Shown piece by piece: positions 33,887 through 44,907 of a DNA stretch of 64,000 nt (position 1 is the stretch's first letter; each line of letters starts with the position of its first letter). Source of the stretch: Diphasiastrum complanatum (taxonomy: Eukaryota > Streptophyta > Lycopodiopsida > Lycopodiales > Lycopodiaceae). Under the pieces are notes generated by a model that saw nothing but the letters and a program-made list of their open reading frames with translations, searched no databases and had not been told where the DNA came from. The DNA is taken from assembly GCA_029204225.1 (NCBI GenBank), contig CM055099.1, positions 47,304,542 through 47,368,541 on the forward strand. The letters are read 5' to 3'. Made by a program: the position numbers and the translations under genes.

Positions 33887-34434
33887 CTAACTCCGAACAG
33901 TCTCAGATATCTCATTAATAGCAGCAGGTTTAATACCTACGAAACGAATGATACCATCCCTGTAGATCAACCACTTTCCATTCGTTAGAGCCTCCTGTTT
34001 TGCTTTCTTCCGTTCTTGAACCTGAATGAAAGTAAGGTCTTCATCCAGGTATATCGTGGTTCCCCGCAATGTAGATCTCTTCCCTAGCGCTTCATGACGA
34101 CCAGGGCCAGATGCAAAGCGTATAACAAGAGTACCTGGATCTTTCTTAGGCCGCCATGCAGTATCCATATCTTTGTGGTGGTGTTGAAGACTCTCTTCAA
34201 GAAATGTTTTACCTTCACCAACAACATCGTAATACCTCTGACTCGGACATTAAGAGCCTTTTGCTCTCGCAAACGGCTCTCGGTGAACGTAGCTGAGATA
34301 AAAGAAGGTGGAGGTGGTAGAACAATAGTAATAGGACCTTTAAGCACATCTACCCAGGATCGCTGCAACTCTTTATTGAGATCATTGATAGACGAATCTA
34401 GTTTCTGAACGTGAGATTGAACAACTTGGATCAT
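33887..34434 (-). pseudogene. LINE-B ORF1 remnant
   Basis: Two overlapping frames give IQVVQSHVQKLDSS, EQKALNVRVRGI and LVIRFASGPGRHEALG, then IYLDEDLTFIQVQERKKA and WLIYRDGIIRFVG. They align in order with the coiled-coil and RRM-like parts of LINE-A ORF1 (IYMEDDDLTYIQVEERRKA, VIYRDGRVRFLD). A frameshift near 34170 splits the frame. The stop at 33887 is at the natural ORF1 end. Confidence 0.8.
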
Positions 34435-34799
34435 AGCTTCAAGAAAAAGAAGTTTTTTCGATGGTCGTTGAGATATTCATAGGAACGTAACTGATTTGTA
34501 CGAATGATGCAGATCATAAAGGTTGTAGGCAGAAGTGATTCCTCTGCTGGGGTATTCGGGGTCAAAGGATCGGCTATGATGGATTCACTATTAGCAAGAA
34601 TAGGATCTGACGGAGATATAGGGATTGCAACTGGAATAGAAGGTGAAGGTGGGTCGGAAATGGATGAAGAAGACGATGAAGAAGATGAAGAAGATGATGA
34701 TGAAGCAGTGTTGGAAGGGCAAAAGCCCCTTTACGGCGAGGCATCTCAGCGATGCACTGAGGGAAACAGTGTGATGGGACAAGAGTGATGGAGCAAGAG

Positions 34800-35080
34800 A
34801 AATGGAGAAGGTTGCTGGAACTAGGCCATCGCTGGAGCAGGCCGCTGGAGCAGCAACGATGGGGCCATGTCAGCAACTGTCAGTTCAGCACTCATAGAGT
34901 ATGGAGCAGCCTTAGGGCAGCAAGTGTAGGAGGGCGATGGAGCAGGTAGCCAGGAGGGCGATGGAGCAGCCTTAGCGATGGAGCAAATAGCCAGGAGCGC
35001 AGCCTCAACGATGGAGCAGGAAGCCAGGAGGGCGATGGAGCATCCTCAGTGAGGGAGCAGCCTCAGCGCCACCATAGCCT
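34800..35080 (-). repeat. 5' repeat array of LINE-B
   Basis: Imperfect units around gggcgatggagcagc and gccaggagg recur about every 30-45 bp. Similar gcgatggaggcag units lie in the 5' part of LINE-D (40440-40760). Confidence 0.65.
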
Positions 35081-35087
35081 CAAACCA

Positions 35088-35091
<4 letters not shown>

Positions 35092-35129
<38 letters not shown>
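35092..35129 (-). repeat. (CT)n tail of LINE-C
   Basis: About 19 GA units on the plus strand, at the 3' end of LINE-C and directly abutting the 5' region of LINE-B. Confidence 0.9.
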
Positions 35130-35132
<3 letters not shown>

Positions 35133-35179
35133 CGACTCAGCAATGGTGGATCGAGAGAGAATAGAATAGAATATATTAA

Positions 35180-35211
35180 TGTCTTTCGGGTGCCCTTGGG
35201 CACAAAAGACA
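35180..35211 (-). ncRNA. 3' terminal hairpin of LINE-C
   Basis: In the element RNA a TGTCTT...AAGACA outer stem encloses an inner GTGCCC/GGGCAC stem, just upstream of the CT tail. LINE-D has the same outer arms with a different but still complementary inner stem (39714-39743). 3' stem-loops are known recognition elements for some LINE reverse transcriptases. Confidence 0.6.
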
Positions 35212-35404
35212 AAGAAAAAGTACATCAGAAAGGAGCGTTGTCCATGTAGGTGTTATTTCTATCAGCTAAAACTAAAAACAGAATAAACTCGAAAGAAAAC
35301 CAAAGCTTAACCTCCAACTATGGTGAGGGTACAAAAGCAGTATCTTAACCACCAGCCACGCAGAGGAGTAAAACTCACTAACTAAAAGAGAAAAACTGTG
35401 TGAT

Positions 35405-38400
35405 CTAGTGTGAGGCACACGGTGGCCTCTGATGACGAACTCTTGATGGTTGAGGAAGACGCTGGAGCTTCTGTCGGCGAGCTGGAATGTCAATCTCACT
35501 ATCAGAAATATCCTCCCTAACTCTTTTCTGAAAGAAAAGTGTAATATGTGGCTGGTTGCGGTCAACATCCTGATCATCCGGCATAAGTAAAGATCTCAAG
35601 GAGAACAACTCTCGCAAAAGTAAACCAACACATCTCGCATCGGAATAGGCAAAGAAGGAACCAAGCGTGAGTGGAGTGTCCCGATAAAGACAGTGATATC
35701 TGCATCTGATCTCATAGTAAGCTGGACATAAGAAAATAAAGTGAAACTCATCCTCAACCTCTTGTAATGTACAGCACCGACAGATCCGTAATGGTCGTGG
35801 CATGTCTGCGTATTTGCCAGTCTCAATAGCGAGTTGATGAGAAGAGAACCGAAGCTGACCGATGCGGTAGCGCAGGCCAAAAGACAACGGCTAAGAGAGA
35901 TAACTTGGTCTAACGGGAAGCCCTGAAGCATCCAAGTGAAGAAAGTGAATGCGGTAGAACTGAAGTTTAACCCATGAAGGATTAAGGTGAGACCAAACAG
36001 AATGTATGTATGCTCTATAGATCCGTCTGCGAATGAACGCATGAGTCCCATTGGGGAGGTCAGACATAGATAATCCCCAACTATGTAGAAGGTTCGAAGC
36101 ATACTGAAACCATGAAGACTTAGCCCGCTGCCCAGCCAAAGTGCAAGAGGATGTAAAAGCCGCTACCACGTATCTGGAGGAATCAAGCTCTGAGATTCTG
36201 TGAATGAATGTGATAATCCTGAAAATAGCCTCGACAATCAGTGGAGGGGAAGCCTCCACCAGAATAATCTCATGAGGAACGAACTGCTTGGCCCGAATCA
36301 TCCGGCTAAGCATGTGAATTTGTAAACGCGAGATATCACTCCAAGTATCTCTAGATAAGCTTGGGCAAGTCTTTGCTGAGTACAGTGCCACTGGAGAAAC
36401 AATCGAAGAAAAGAGGGCGACATCATGTGTCTGGATTGTGCACATAATAAGTAGAGGAAAACCTCTCCATCTGAACAAGAGCAGAGGGCCCCTTGTGGAG
36501 CCTAGCAAATGCAGCTGGTCTAAACGAAAGCAATGGGCCAGAAAAGAGAACACCCAGGTATGTGTAAGACGCTACTATCTCTAGAGGCTGTCCATCAAAA
36601 TAGAACATAGTGTCTCTCATATGCTGCATGTTGGTGTTAAACACCATAACCTTAGTCTTTCCAATGTTCACCATTAGCCCCCATATCTGACAGAAAGTAT
36701 ACAAGGCATCCAGATGTCGTTGAAGTCCTGTAGCTGAACTAGATAGTAAAACCACATCATCTACATAAAGAAGGATAGGAATAACAATATCTGCTAAAGG
36801 ACGGCCATCCCCCCTTCTTCCCGAATAATACGCTCAAGGTCGTCAATGTATAAAGCAAAAAGGGTCGGTGATAAAGTACATCCTTGCTTTACTCTAACCG
36901 TACAATGAATATATGAAGACCATCCATCTCCATCACGAAATCTTGCCAAAACTCTCTCATATAATGTGATGATAACAGCAATGATCTCCTGTGAGAAACC
37001 AAGAAATGCCAGACACTGGAGTAGCAAGTGTTGCGGAATTGAATCAAATGCTTTGCGAAAGTCCACAAAGTAGCAATAGACTCTCTGTTTCCTGAACTGC
37101 GTTGCCTCAATGATACATCTCAGTATGAATATATGGTCTGCTGTGGAGTAGCCTACTCTAAAACCTGCCTGTCCCATAGCATATAACTCTTTTGTCTCTG
37201 CATGAGCGCTGATGATAGACTGCATAACCGAACCATAGAGCTTAGCCATAGTGTGGCTGATCATAATAGTATGATAGTTGTCTACATTCAGAGGATCACC
37301 AGCCTTAACTATAGAATGCAAAAGGTTAGTACACCAAGGTGTGGGAAGGCCAAAAATAACAGATTGGCTAAAAACGTAGATGTATGGAGCAACAATATGG
37401 GCGATAGGTTTTAGAAAGTCCATACTTAGAGAGTCAACATCAATGGCTTTATGGTTTTGGCCATTTTTTATGGCGTTTTCAATCATGGACGGAGTGAAAA
37501 GGGTGAATTCTGAAGGTCGGGGTGAGAGAGAGATGGAAGGAGAGTCAACTGTATAAAGTTTTGCAGCATAGTAAATCCACGATTCAATGGCAATAGGAGC
37601 TGGCATACATGAGTTTTTAGAGAACATCTTCCAAAAGAAGGTGGAAGAAGAAGAGTCCAAAGAATCGATGAGTTTTTGTGCCAGAGACTGAAAGTACGTG
37701 GTCTTCTTTTGCAAAGTCATCCTATGGTATTCTCTTTGTTTGGATGCTAAGGTGTCAGGAGAATGATTTTGAGCGTAAACAACCTGCTTGTGTAGAGAGA
37801 GGCACTCATCATCATACCATCTATTGTAAGTGTGTTTATGAGATGAGAAAGTTTTTGGAGGATATGCAGTATTGGCTGAGCAAAGAAGCGATTCAAATAA
37901 AAAGGCGGCTTGTTGGTCTATTGAAGAAGAGAAGGGAAATCATCGAGCATTGTGGCCAGAAAAGAAGTGTAAGTAGGGAGAAAGATGGATGATGGTGACG
38001 TGTGGAATGCGGAGTCGTAACAGTACCAAGAGTAGCATGGCCAAGAGACAGGAGCAATAGAGAGTGATCAGAGATGGTAGGGTGCATAATACGAAAAGTA
38101 TGAAGAAACAAAATTAAGGCTGGTGAGCCAATGAAGTAGTCAACGACACTATGTCCACCACCGTGCAGATGGCAGGTAAAAACTGATGACGATGGCCACC
38201 GAGAAAGGCCATTCAGAATGGCTAAAGAGTGAGCTTATGCAAGTCCAATCAATTGTTCTCCAAAGTGTGTAGCTGGGGTATCTGCATCCTGAGAGGTCCT
38301 GTCCAAACACAGATCCAAAACCTGAATATGTAGGAAATCACTATCTGCATGAAACTCTGTTTGCTGGGTGTTGGTGCGAGCGTTGAAATCGCCTACTAAT

Positions 38401-38880
38401 AAAATAAGGCCCTACTGTGCAAAGCTGGCTATATCATCGGAAAGAGCCTGGAAGGGGTCACCACCATAATCTGCAAAAGCTGATGTCTGAGGTGCAAAAT
38501 AACAAATTGCTATAAAGAGATCTTGAGGTAGCCCTAAGAAGTGACCAAAAAACTGTAACCAGATAAATCGCGCAAATGGATCACTTTTGAGTATCTTGAA
38601 ATGAGTACGAAAAACTTCCTTGGTAAGACATGCAACACCACCAGAGCCACGTGTGGTTTTTCCTCTTACGAAAGGCCTGTGCGCTGAATACCATGAGTAA
38701 TTCTGAATAATTCGAAGAGGTCAATATAGTGATTCATGAGTCTCCACTAAGAGCAAAATATCACATTTTTGTAAAAAGGAGTGAAAATCCCCTGCCGAAG
38801 AAGACGAAAGCACACCGTTACAACTCCAAAAATCAACTCGTAATGGCTGAGGGGATCTCGGGTTGTTGTGCCCGAGATCC
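35405..38880 (-). pseudogene. LINE-C ORF2: endonuclease, reverse transcriptase, zinc motif
   Basis: Endonuclease blocks at about 38100-38850: LLLVETHES, GSGGVACLTKEV, LLVGDFNART and a terminal SDHSLL. Reverse transcriptase at 36423-37720: GQAGFRVGYSTADHIF, FVDFRKAFDSIP, VKQGCTLSPTLFALYIDDL, and a YVDD catalytic motif near 36760 read just after a frame change. A C-terminal CxxC...H...C motif (CRCCTLQEVEDEFHFIFLC) lies near 35770. ORF2 proteins nick DNA and copy the LINE RNA at the nick. Frame changes near 36790, 36450, 35890 and 37740 break it. Confidence 0.88.
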
Positions 38881-38888
38881 CCGATTTC

Positions 38889-39336
38889 CTATTGTGAAAT
38901 CTTATCGTAGAATTCAGGCTTGCCTTCAATAAAGACCACTCTTTGATTTCTAGCATTGGCGAAGTGTCTGATTTTGTAGCTGCAATTTTCCGATAAATTG
39001 GAACACTTCTTTGAACTGGTGTTGTAGGTAGCTGTTGAGAGACTCAAAGTCGAATAAGTTGCTAGGTTGTAATTGTTCAACAGGGATATGGTAAGCAAGG
39101 CAGGAATCTGTATGAGATAGTATTGGAACCGGCGTATTGGCAATGCCCTGCAATGGAGGTGATGAGAAGGACAGACCGGCAAACGAAGGGGAAGAGCCAA
39201 CGATGGCTGATTGGCCATCATAATGGCCATCAGAAGCCTGGTCAAGAAAAGCATGGGAAGAGGGGGGTGAAGCCCCATCACATTTGGTAGAGGCCATATG
39301 CAGACAGGACAGGGTGTGGACAGGGGTTAGACCCAA
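38889..39336 (-). pseudogene. LINE-C ORF1 remnant with internal deletion
   Basis: One frame gives the N-terminal Ser/Pro-rich part ending QFIGKLQLQNQTLRQC. Another gives a C-terminus NQRVVFIEGKPEFYDKI that matches the end of LINE-A ORF1 (RQVIYRDGRVRFLD). The coiled-coil and most of the RRM-like part are missing between them. Confidence 0.7.
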
Positions 39337-39676
39337 GTGTGGACTCTGGGTGTCCCTTTCAATGTTTTCACCAAAGCACTAATCTGAAAACTTAAAATGC
39401 GGTGGAGCTAGAACTTCCTTCCTCTTGCTGTCACCTTTGCTCAGAGAATGAAGATCCAACGCAATTTCTGGCTGTAGAAGGGCGCTTTTCCATCAGAAAA
39501 CTCAACATACATCTGCCTACAGAGGGGCGCATTCCTAGCTGCAGGATCAACACATTCTCAGTTATCCATCCAGCGCATTTCTAGAAGAGAATCCAATGCA
39601 TTTCCAGTAGAGGATCTAACACATTTTAGAGAGGACCAACAACGATGGAGAGCCAGCTCAGGAGGCCATCGCACTC

Positions 39677-40850
39677 AGAGAGAGAGAGAGAGAGAAAGAG
39701 AAAGCTTTATAATGTCTTTTAATGCCAAAAGGCATATAAGACAAAGTAAGTACATCTCAAGCGTGATAGATACTGAACGGAGCATATAAATGTCTCCATA
39801 ATCAAACAACAACTAGATATTAACCTAACAAGACTAAACAACTAAAGTATCTCATCTATTCTCAAGACATGAAAGTCTGAGATATGATACATTGGGAATC
39901 ATAACCATCTGAGTTGTAGCATAGACAATATCATGTCACCATAGGATCACTGCTAAGAAAAAGCAAGAATAGAGGATGATGATGATGATGATGATGACGC
40001 TATCGGCGATCACGGTGAACATCCCGAGATAAGATATTTGACTCATCCTCAGACACAGTGTCGGCATCAATATCTACTCTGGAACGTCTCCTGGAAAAGA
40101 AGGAGGTAATCTGGGTCTGCTGGGAGTCATGGTATCCATCAAGATCTCTCTGACAAATATCACTATGGAGGAGGAACATCTCACGCAGCATCAATGCAAC
40201 ACATCGAGGATCAACATATGAAATGAGTGAGCGCAATGTAACCGGAGTATCACGGAAAAGACAATGATAACGTCCACGGATCTCATAATAGATGGGGCAT
40301 CTAAAAAAAAAATGCTCCTCTGACTCCACCTCCCCTAATGTACACAACTGACACTCCGTAAGGAGCATTTTTGGTAGAGCATGATAGGTAGGCAACAGAC
40401 GACGAAGGAACCGAAGGGATGATTGTCCCCCCAATGATGGAGTCAACTGCAGCAGCAATGGAGGCATCCCCAGCAGCACTGGAGCTATTTTCATCATCGC
40501 TGGAGGCAGAGGTGGAAGCAAAGACATCGCTGGAGGAAGGAGCATTGCCAAGAACAGTGCGAAACCAACAGTGGGGACATTCATGTTGGCAGCAGCTGTA
40601 CTGTCCACGATGTGGGGGCTGGAGACATGTGCTAGCGATGGAAATGCCAGAAACAATGCTGGAGGTAGATTCCCGAGCGATGGAAGCAGGGTCTGAAGCA
40701 GCGATGGAGGCAGATTCGCTGGAGGCAGGGTTTGAAGCAGCGATGGAGGAGATGGAAGTGCCCAACTCAGGTGTGTGGGCGATGGAGACACTTCCACATG
40801 ACATGACAAAAGAATCCTCTTCATATCTTGATTGCTTTGGATGTGCTTAG
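39677..40850 (-). mobile_element. LINE-D: internally deleted LINE with (CT)n tail
   Basis: The 5' part has gcgatggaggcag-type repeats. It fuses in a single 274-codon frame (40000-40824) to the ORF2 C-terminal zinc region (CQLCTLGEVESEEHFFFRC, YYEIRGRYHCLFRD). About 300 bp of 3' sequence with a hairpin at 39714-39743 and a (CT)n tail at 39677-39695 follow. ORF1 and most of ORF2 are absent. The right edge is uncertain within some tens of bases. Confidence 0.75.
39714..39743 (-). ncRNA. 3' terminal hairpin of LINE-D
   Basis: The plus strand reads tgtctttaatgcc, aaaa, ggcatataagaca. In element RNA the outer TGTCTT/AAGACA arms match LINE-C, while the inner stem is ATGCC/GGCAT in place of GTGCCC/GGGCAC. 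Confidence 0.6.
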
Positions 40851-41079
40851 AATTAGGGTTTAAGGGTGGACAAGGAAACTCCCTACAATTTTGGCATCAT
40901 TGTCGAGGAATAATGCCATTATTTTCATTTTGTTAGCATGCTTATGGTGCTTCGATGGATGTTAGCTTGCATATAGGCATCTTGGTTTTGGCATAATACA
41001 GTTAAATTTGCAATTTTGGTGAGTTGGAAACCAAGAAATCAGAAAAATACCAAAATCGTTCATTTTTTGCAAATTGGAG

Positions 41080-41970
41080 GAAAGACTGACCTCATGCAGT
41101 GAACCTCCAGATTGAAGGGCAAAGGTTAATTCCTAGCCATTTTCTAGAAACTTGAAAAAAACATCCAAAAAATCAAAAAACCTTCAAAATTCAAAAAAAT
41201 TGTTGAAACCAACCTTCGCTCGACCTATTGAAGCTTCCTTTGACACAAATAGGCTCTCAGAAAACTAGGCGAAGGTTCATTCTCAATAGAGAAGTGCATT
41301 GAAGGTTCTAAGTGATTTTGAACATTTTTGTGAAGGAAAGCCATATCTTTCAACAAAAATCTCAGTATCTCTCTATTAACCTTTGCCCAACCTTCACCAA
41401 TCCATGCAAGGAACCCTCGCTAAGTTGCAAAAAAGTTATGATATTGCAAAGGAACCTTCATCGAGCCTACCATAGTTTTTTTACAGTGTTCTTGATCTGC
41501 AGTTGAGTGGGCGAAGGTTAGTTTGATTAGAATCACTGGATACAGTGGTTTCAGTGATTTTTTAGGCCAAAATCTCAAAAGTAACCTTCGCCAAGATACT
41601 GATTGATGAACCCTCACCTAGATAACCTTCGCTAGTATCATCATTGAGTTCAGATCATTCAAATGTAGCTCCAATGAAGTGGGCGAAGGTTAGTTTGGAT
41701 CAAAAGACCTCAAAAAGATGTTAGGCGAGAGTTTAGCTCTATGCCATTTTGGGAACCTTCGCTTGGCATCAAAAGTCATTATGAACCTTCGCCGACCTGA
41801 CAGATGGATTCAGAACATCAAAATTAGGTTGGGTGAGGGTTGAAACCTAGAAAAAAGTCATTAAATGCAGTACCTAGACGAAGGTTCAAAGTGGGTGAAG
41901 GTTCAATCCTCGTCGTACCTTCAAAACCTTTGCCAAGCCTCCCTATTGGTCAAGAACCTTCAGTGGAAAT
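41080..41970. repeat. Cluster of GCGAAGGTT/AACCTTCGC motifs
   Basis: By eye at least fifteen exact or near copies of a 9-10 bp motif occur in about 890 bp, in both orientations. Examples are near 41204, 41264, 41506, 41582, 41627, 41681, 41756, 41785 and 41880. Spacing is irregular and the sequence between them is not repeated. No coding frame is associated with it. Confidence 0.8.
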
Positions 41971-43950
41971 TTGAGTAACTTGTTTTACAGTATTCTCGAG
42001 GCTTGTCAAGTTTTTTTCCAGAACTGATCGACCAAAATAGCACTTTGTCTAACAGGCTACCCAAAATCCTCTCCATAAGCCTGAAATTCGACTCATTTGT
42101 CACCAATGCTAGCGGAGCTCTTGCAAATTTGTTCCTGAGATTTTTTCTTTTTTTCTTTTTTGAACTTTCAACCAGCATTCTACTTACACTCTCACACTTC
42201 TGTTTTACTTGCCATCATGTTGGCTATCTCATTGAGGCCATCAGAGATCCTGTAGTGCAAGTTGCTGCGCAATTGATTAATCAATTCATTGCAATAGAAA
42301 ACCTAAGGAAGGAGCATATAGCTTCTTACTAGCTGCACTGAATTGTTGAATCCCATAAAGCATTCGCAGTTGGCACAATGGCACCATACGATTGGCATCG
42401 CACCATCATCGACGAGGTCAAGAAGGCTGTCAAGCCAAACACCAAGAGAAAGTTTGCGGCCGGTACACTTTTATCGACATTATGTGCTTCTCTGTTGGAG
42501 AGCAAAGTCACCGGGTTTTAACACGAAGAGGCGTTGGCAACATATGCACAAGGGGACAGCTCGCAACAAGGAGCACATCACAAAGTCATCAATGTAACCA
42601 CAGTGAGATCGTTTCACCCCACTGGCCTCCCATGCTACGACGATGCACTTTGCAACCAATTCCAGCAACTGCTACAACTCCTGCTGCCATTCGCACTGGA
42701 CCTACCCTTTCCGTTCCACAGACACATTAGTGCCTATTGCCTCCGTTTCCATCTCCATGCCTTTTGTTACCATTGGGTCCACTATTGTGGCCACGAAAGT
42801 GCAACTTGTTTCACCCCCTAGATCTCCAATTCTCCGACCTGCTACAATTTCACCTACTTTTTATGAATTTGATCGATGACTCCAATCCTCAGAGCTCTCC
42901 TCCTTTCCAAGCTACCTCCCTTGGAGAAGGATTTGATCAGTTCAGCACATGATACACTGGCATCCCAACAAGCCAATCCTCAAGTACCGGACACCCTGCA
43001 AATACCCGTTCACCAAAGATTCATGAAGCTACTGTTTCGGAGGGGTATGAGGAAGAAGATATCCTTGAAGAAGAAGACCCCTAGGCTCATCTTCAGAAAG
43101 GAGCTGCACAAGTGGGTCATGCATCTACATCAGCGGTTTTTCCTCTTGATTCTTAGGATATCATGAGCATTCACACGCAGCTTGGCCAGCTCATACCAAA
43201 AATGATGGAGGACAAGGCTGTTATGGTTTAAGTTTGATCAATTTCACCATGTATTTTAGCGCCACGCAATTTTAATTTGCATTGTATTCTCTCAAAGTTT
43301 AAATAGGCTTACCAAGTTTGTAAACATTATAAAAATTTATTGTAAAGGTTTTAAAACCTTGAGTAGGCCCATAAGTTGTATATGGGACCCTAGGGGGCAA
43401 TTTTACATGCTACCAACTATATGTTGGAACTATATGAATTTTCTTATGTTGTAGGCTACTTTTGACACTTGGAAGCCATGTACATCACATATCATTTGTT
43501 TCCAATTTATAGATGATACCTCCTCCGAGATGGGCGCACTTTTGGAGAGAGAGAGATTTCTTCTCACATATGCTCTTGCGATTTGCTTTTTGTGGTAGAA
43601 TCTCTTGCTAATTAATGGTAGTGTAATGCTATCCTAGATTGGTGTCTTGTTGGATCTGATTTATTGCTTTGTATTCTTGCTAATGTAAAGTTCTTCTTGC
43701 TGGAAATTCATGGACAACAAGTATTCGTGATCCAATCGACCCAATTGGAGGAGCAATTTCCAGGATTAATGATGTTAGAATGCTCCTTACAACATATACT
43801 ATCATTTTAGTTTGTGTAGCAAGTTTCTGACGGAAGTTTCATGCAAATTTCTGCTCGCATCCTCTTCATCTTGCTCGTGCCCTCCATAGCCAACAGATTC
43901 GATTACTTCAAAAGTTTCATCTATTCGTTGCATGTCGACAAAATTACAAT
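41971..43950. other. Intron sequence, nothing securely recognised
   Basis: Several open frames of 60-110 codons occur on both strands (for example 42003-42332 and 42392-42730, plus), without family signatures. The stretch between about 43200 and 43950 lies upstream of the copia LTR fragment and may include its decayed 5' part. Confidence 0.4.
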
Positions 43951-43959
43951 TTGCTAGCA

Positions 43960-44160
43960 ATTTCCGTTTGCATGTGCAAGTACTATTCCATGCATGTTGC
44001 ATGCATGCCTCTAGAATTCTTCAGATTGCTTGCATGTTTTCACAGTTGCTTGCATGTCACTGTATTTGCTTGCATGTTGCCGATTTTGATCTATTTTGAG
44101 TTGTAGGAGACCCTCGAGGATTCCTAGGTTGGTAAACCTCGATTTAACGATCCTTTCAAG
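43960..44160 (+). repeat. 3' part of a copia LTR preceding copia gag
   Basis: The sequence matches, in inverted orientation, about 44934-45300 of the nested solo LTR. Shared blocks are gcatgtgcaagtacta, gaattcttcagattgcttgc and ggttggtaaacctcgattt. It breaks off at gatcctttc, before the LTR terminus, so the primer-binding site is lost by a deletion. Confidence 0.7.
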
Positions 44161-44164
44161 CAAG

Positions 44165-44907
44165 GACAACGATCCTGGATGGATCCAACTACCCTGCATG
44201 GAGATCAAAGACTCGACTGATCCTGCAAGCTGAGAAGCTTTGGCCTTATGTTGATGGGACCATTCCCAAACCGCATGTACCTAATGTAATAAATACAGTA
44301 GCTTATGAAGAAGATTTAAAAGATCTTGACGCCTAGTTGCATGCAGATTCGAAAGCTAAAGTAATAATTTCCCAAACCGTTTCGGAAGATATCTTTCTCA
44401 CTGTTGCCGATTCTGCTACAGCAAAGGAGATGTGGGATGAACTTGCTCGAAGATTTGAGTCCAAATCACAAACTCAAATGTTATATCTGTTTGAGCAACT
44501 TACTAGTTTAAAGTGGGATGGAATTTCGGATTGTGATACTTTTCTTTTCAAGTTACAATCTTTGTTTAGTGCTCTACAAAGTGCAGGTAGAATAACTCCC
44601 AAGGACGAGAAACTTACGTACCTACTGCGAGCACTACCACCCTCCTACATCTACATGCGACCTGTTCTTACAAGTAAATCCTTTGAAGAGGCCATTCAAA
44701 GCCTTCGAGAGGAGTATCTCATGTGGCAAGGAAGTTCACCTTCTCAAGGAGGAGCTAGAGCTTTATATGCGAAGAAAGGAAAGGGCAAGGCAAAAGGACG
44801 CGGAAACCAGTTTCAAGCTACTAGCATGCAAGATCCAAACAATAAAGATTCCAAAGTGGAATCATCTGAGCCTAAGTCAAAGAAATCTTTTTGCAACTAT
44901 TGTAAAA
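44165..44907 (+). pseudogene. Copia gag, interrupted by solo LTR
   Basis: The frame 44337-44915 reads SKAKVIISQTVSEDIF, EMWDELARRFESKSQTQML, YLLRALPPSYIYM and FCNYCK. This is a UBN2-type copia gag followed by the first Cys residues of the zinc knuckle. An upstream stop (TAG near 44334) separates it from the N-terminal part DGSNYPAWRSKTR. After the inserted LTR the knuckle continues as KPGHTLDKC, completing CxxCxxxxHxxxxC. Confidence 0.88.

Larger units (their letters stand above)
33671..35091 (-). mobile_element. LINE-B: short LINE copy with ORF1 only and (CT)n tail
   Basis: Reading right to left: a repeat-rich 5' region with gcgatggagcagcc-like units (34800-35080), a degraded ORF1, about 200 bp of 3' sequence and a (CT)n tail (33671-33690). 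There is no ORF2. Both ends adjoin CT tracts because LINE-C ends in one at 35092. The 3' end resembles those of LINE-C and LINE-D (gatgtactt, a hairpin, then the tail). Confidence 0.75.
35092..39676 (-). mobile_element. LINE-C: nearly full-length LINE with (CT)n tail
   Basis: Element sense is minus. A 5' region (39300-39676), an internally deleted ORF1 (38890-39336), ORF2 (about 38880 down to 35405), roughly 275 bp of 3' untranslated sequence with a hairpin at 35180-35211, and a (CT)n tail (35092-35129). The 5' end directly follows the CT tail of LINE-D. ORF2 has a few frame breaks, so it is not active. Confidence 0.85.

Noticed and set aside
34504-34788. Plus-strand frame with a long Asp/Glu run
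   Set aside because: It is the antisense of the degraded LINE-B ORF1 low-complexity part; the acidic run comes from a GAA/GAT-rich repeat.
40419-40850. Plus-strand 143-codon frame
   Set aside because: Antisense of the LINE-D frame; composition follows the gcgatggagg repeats.
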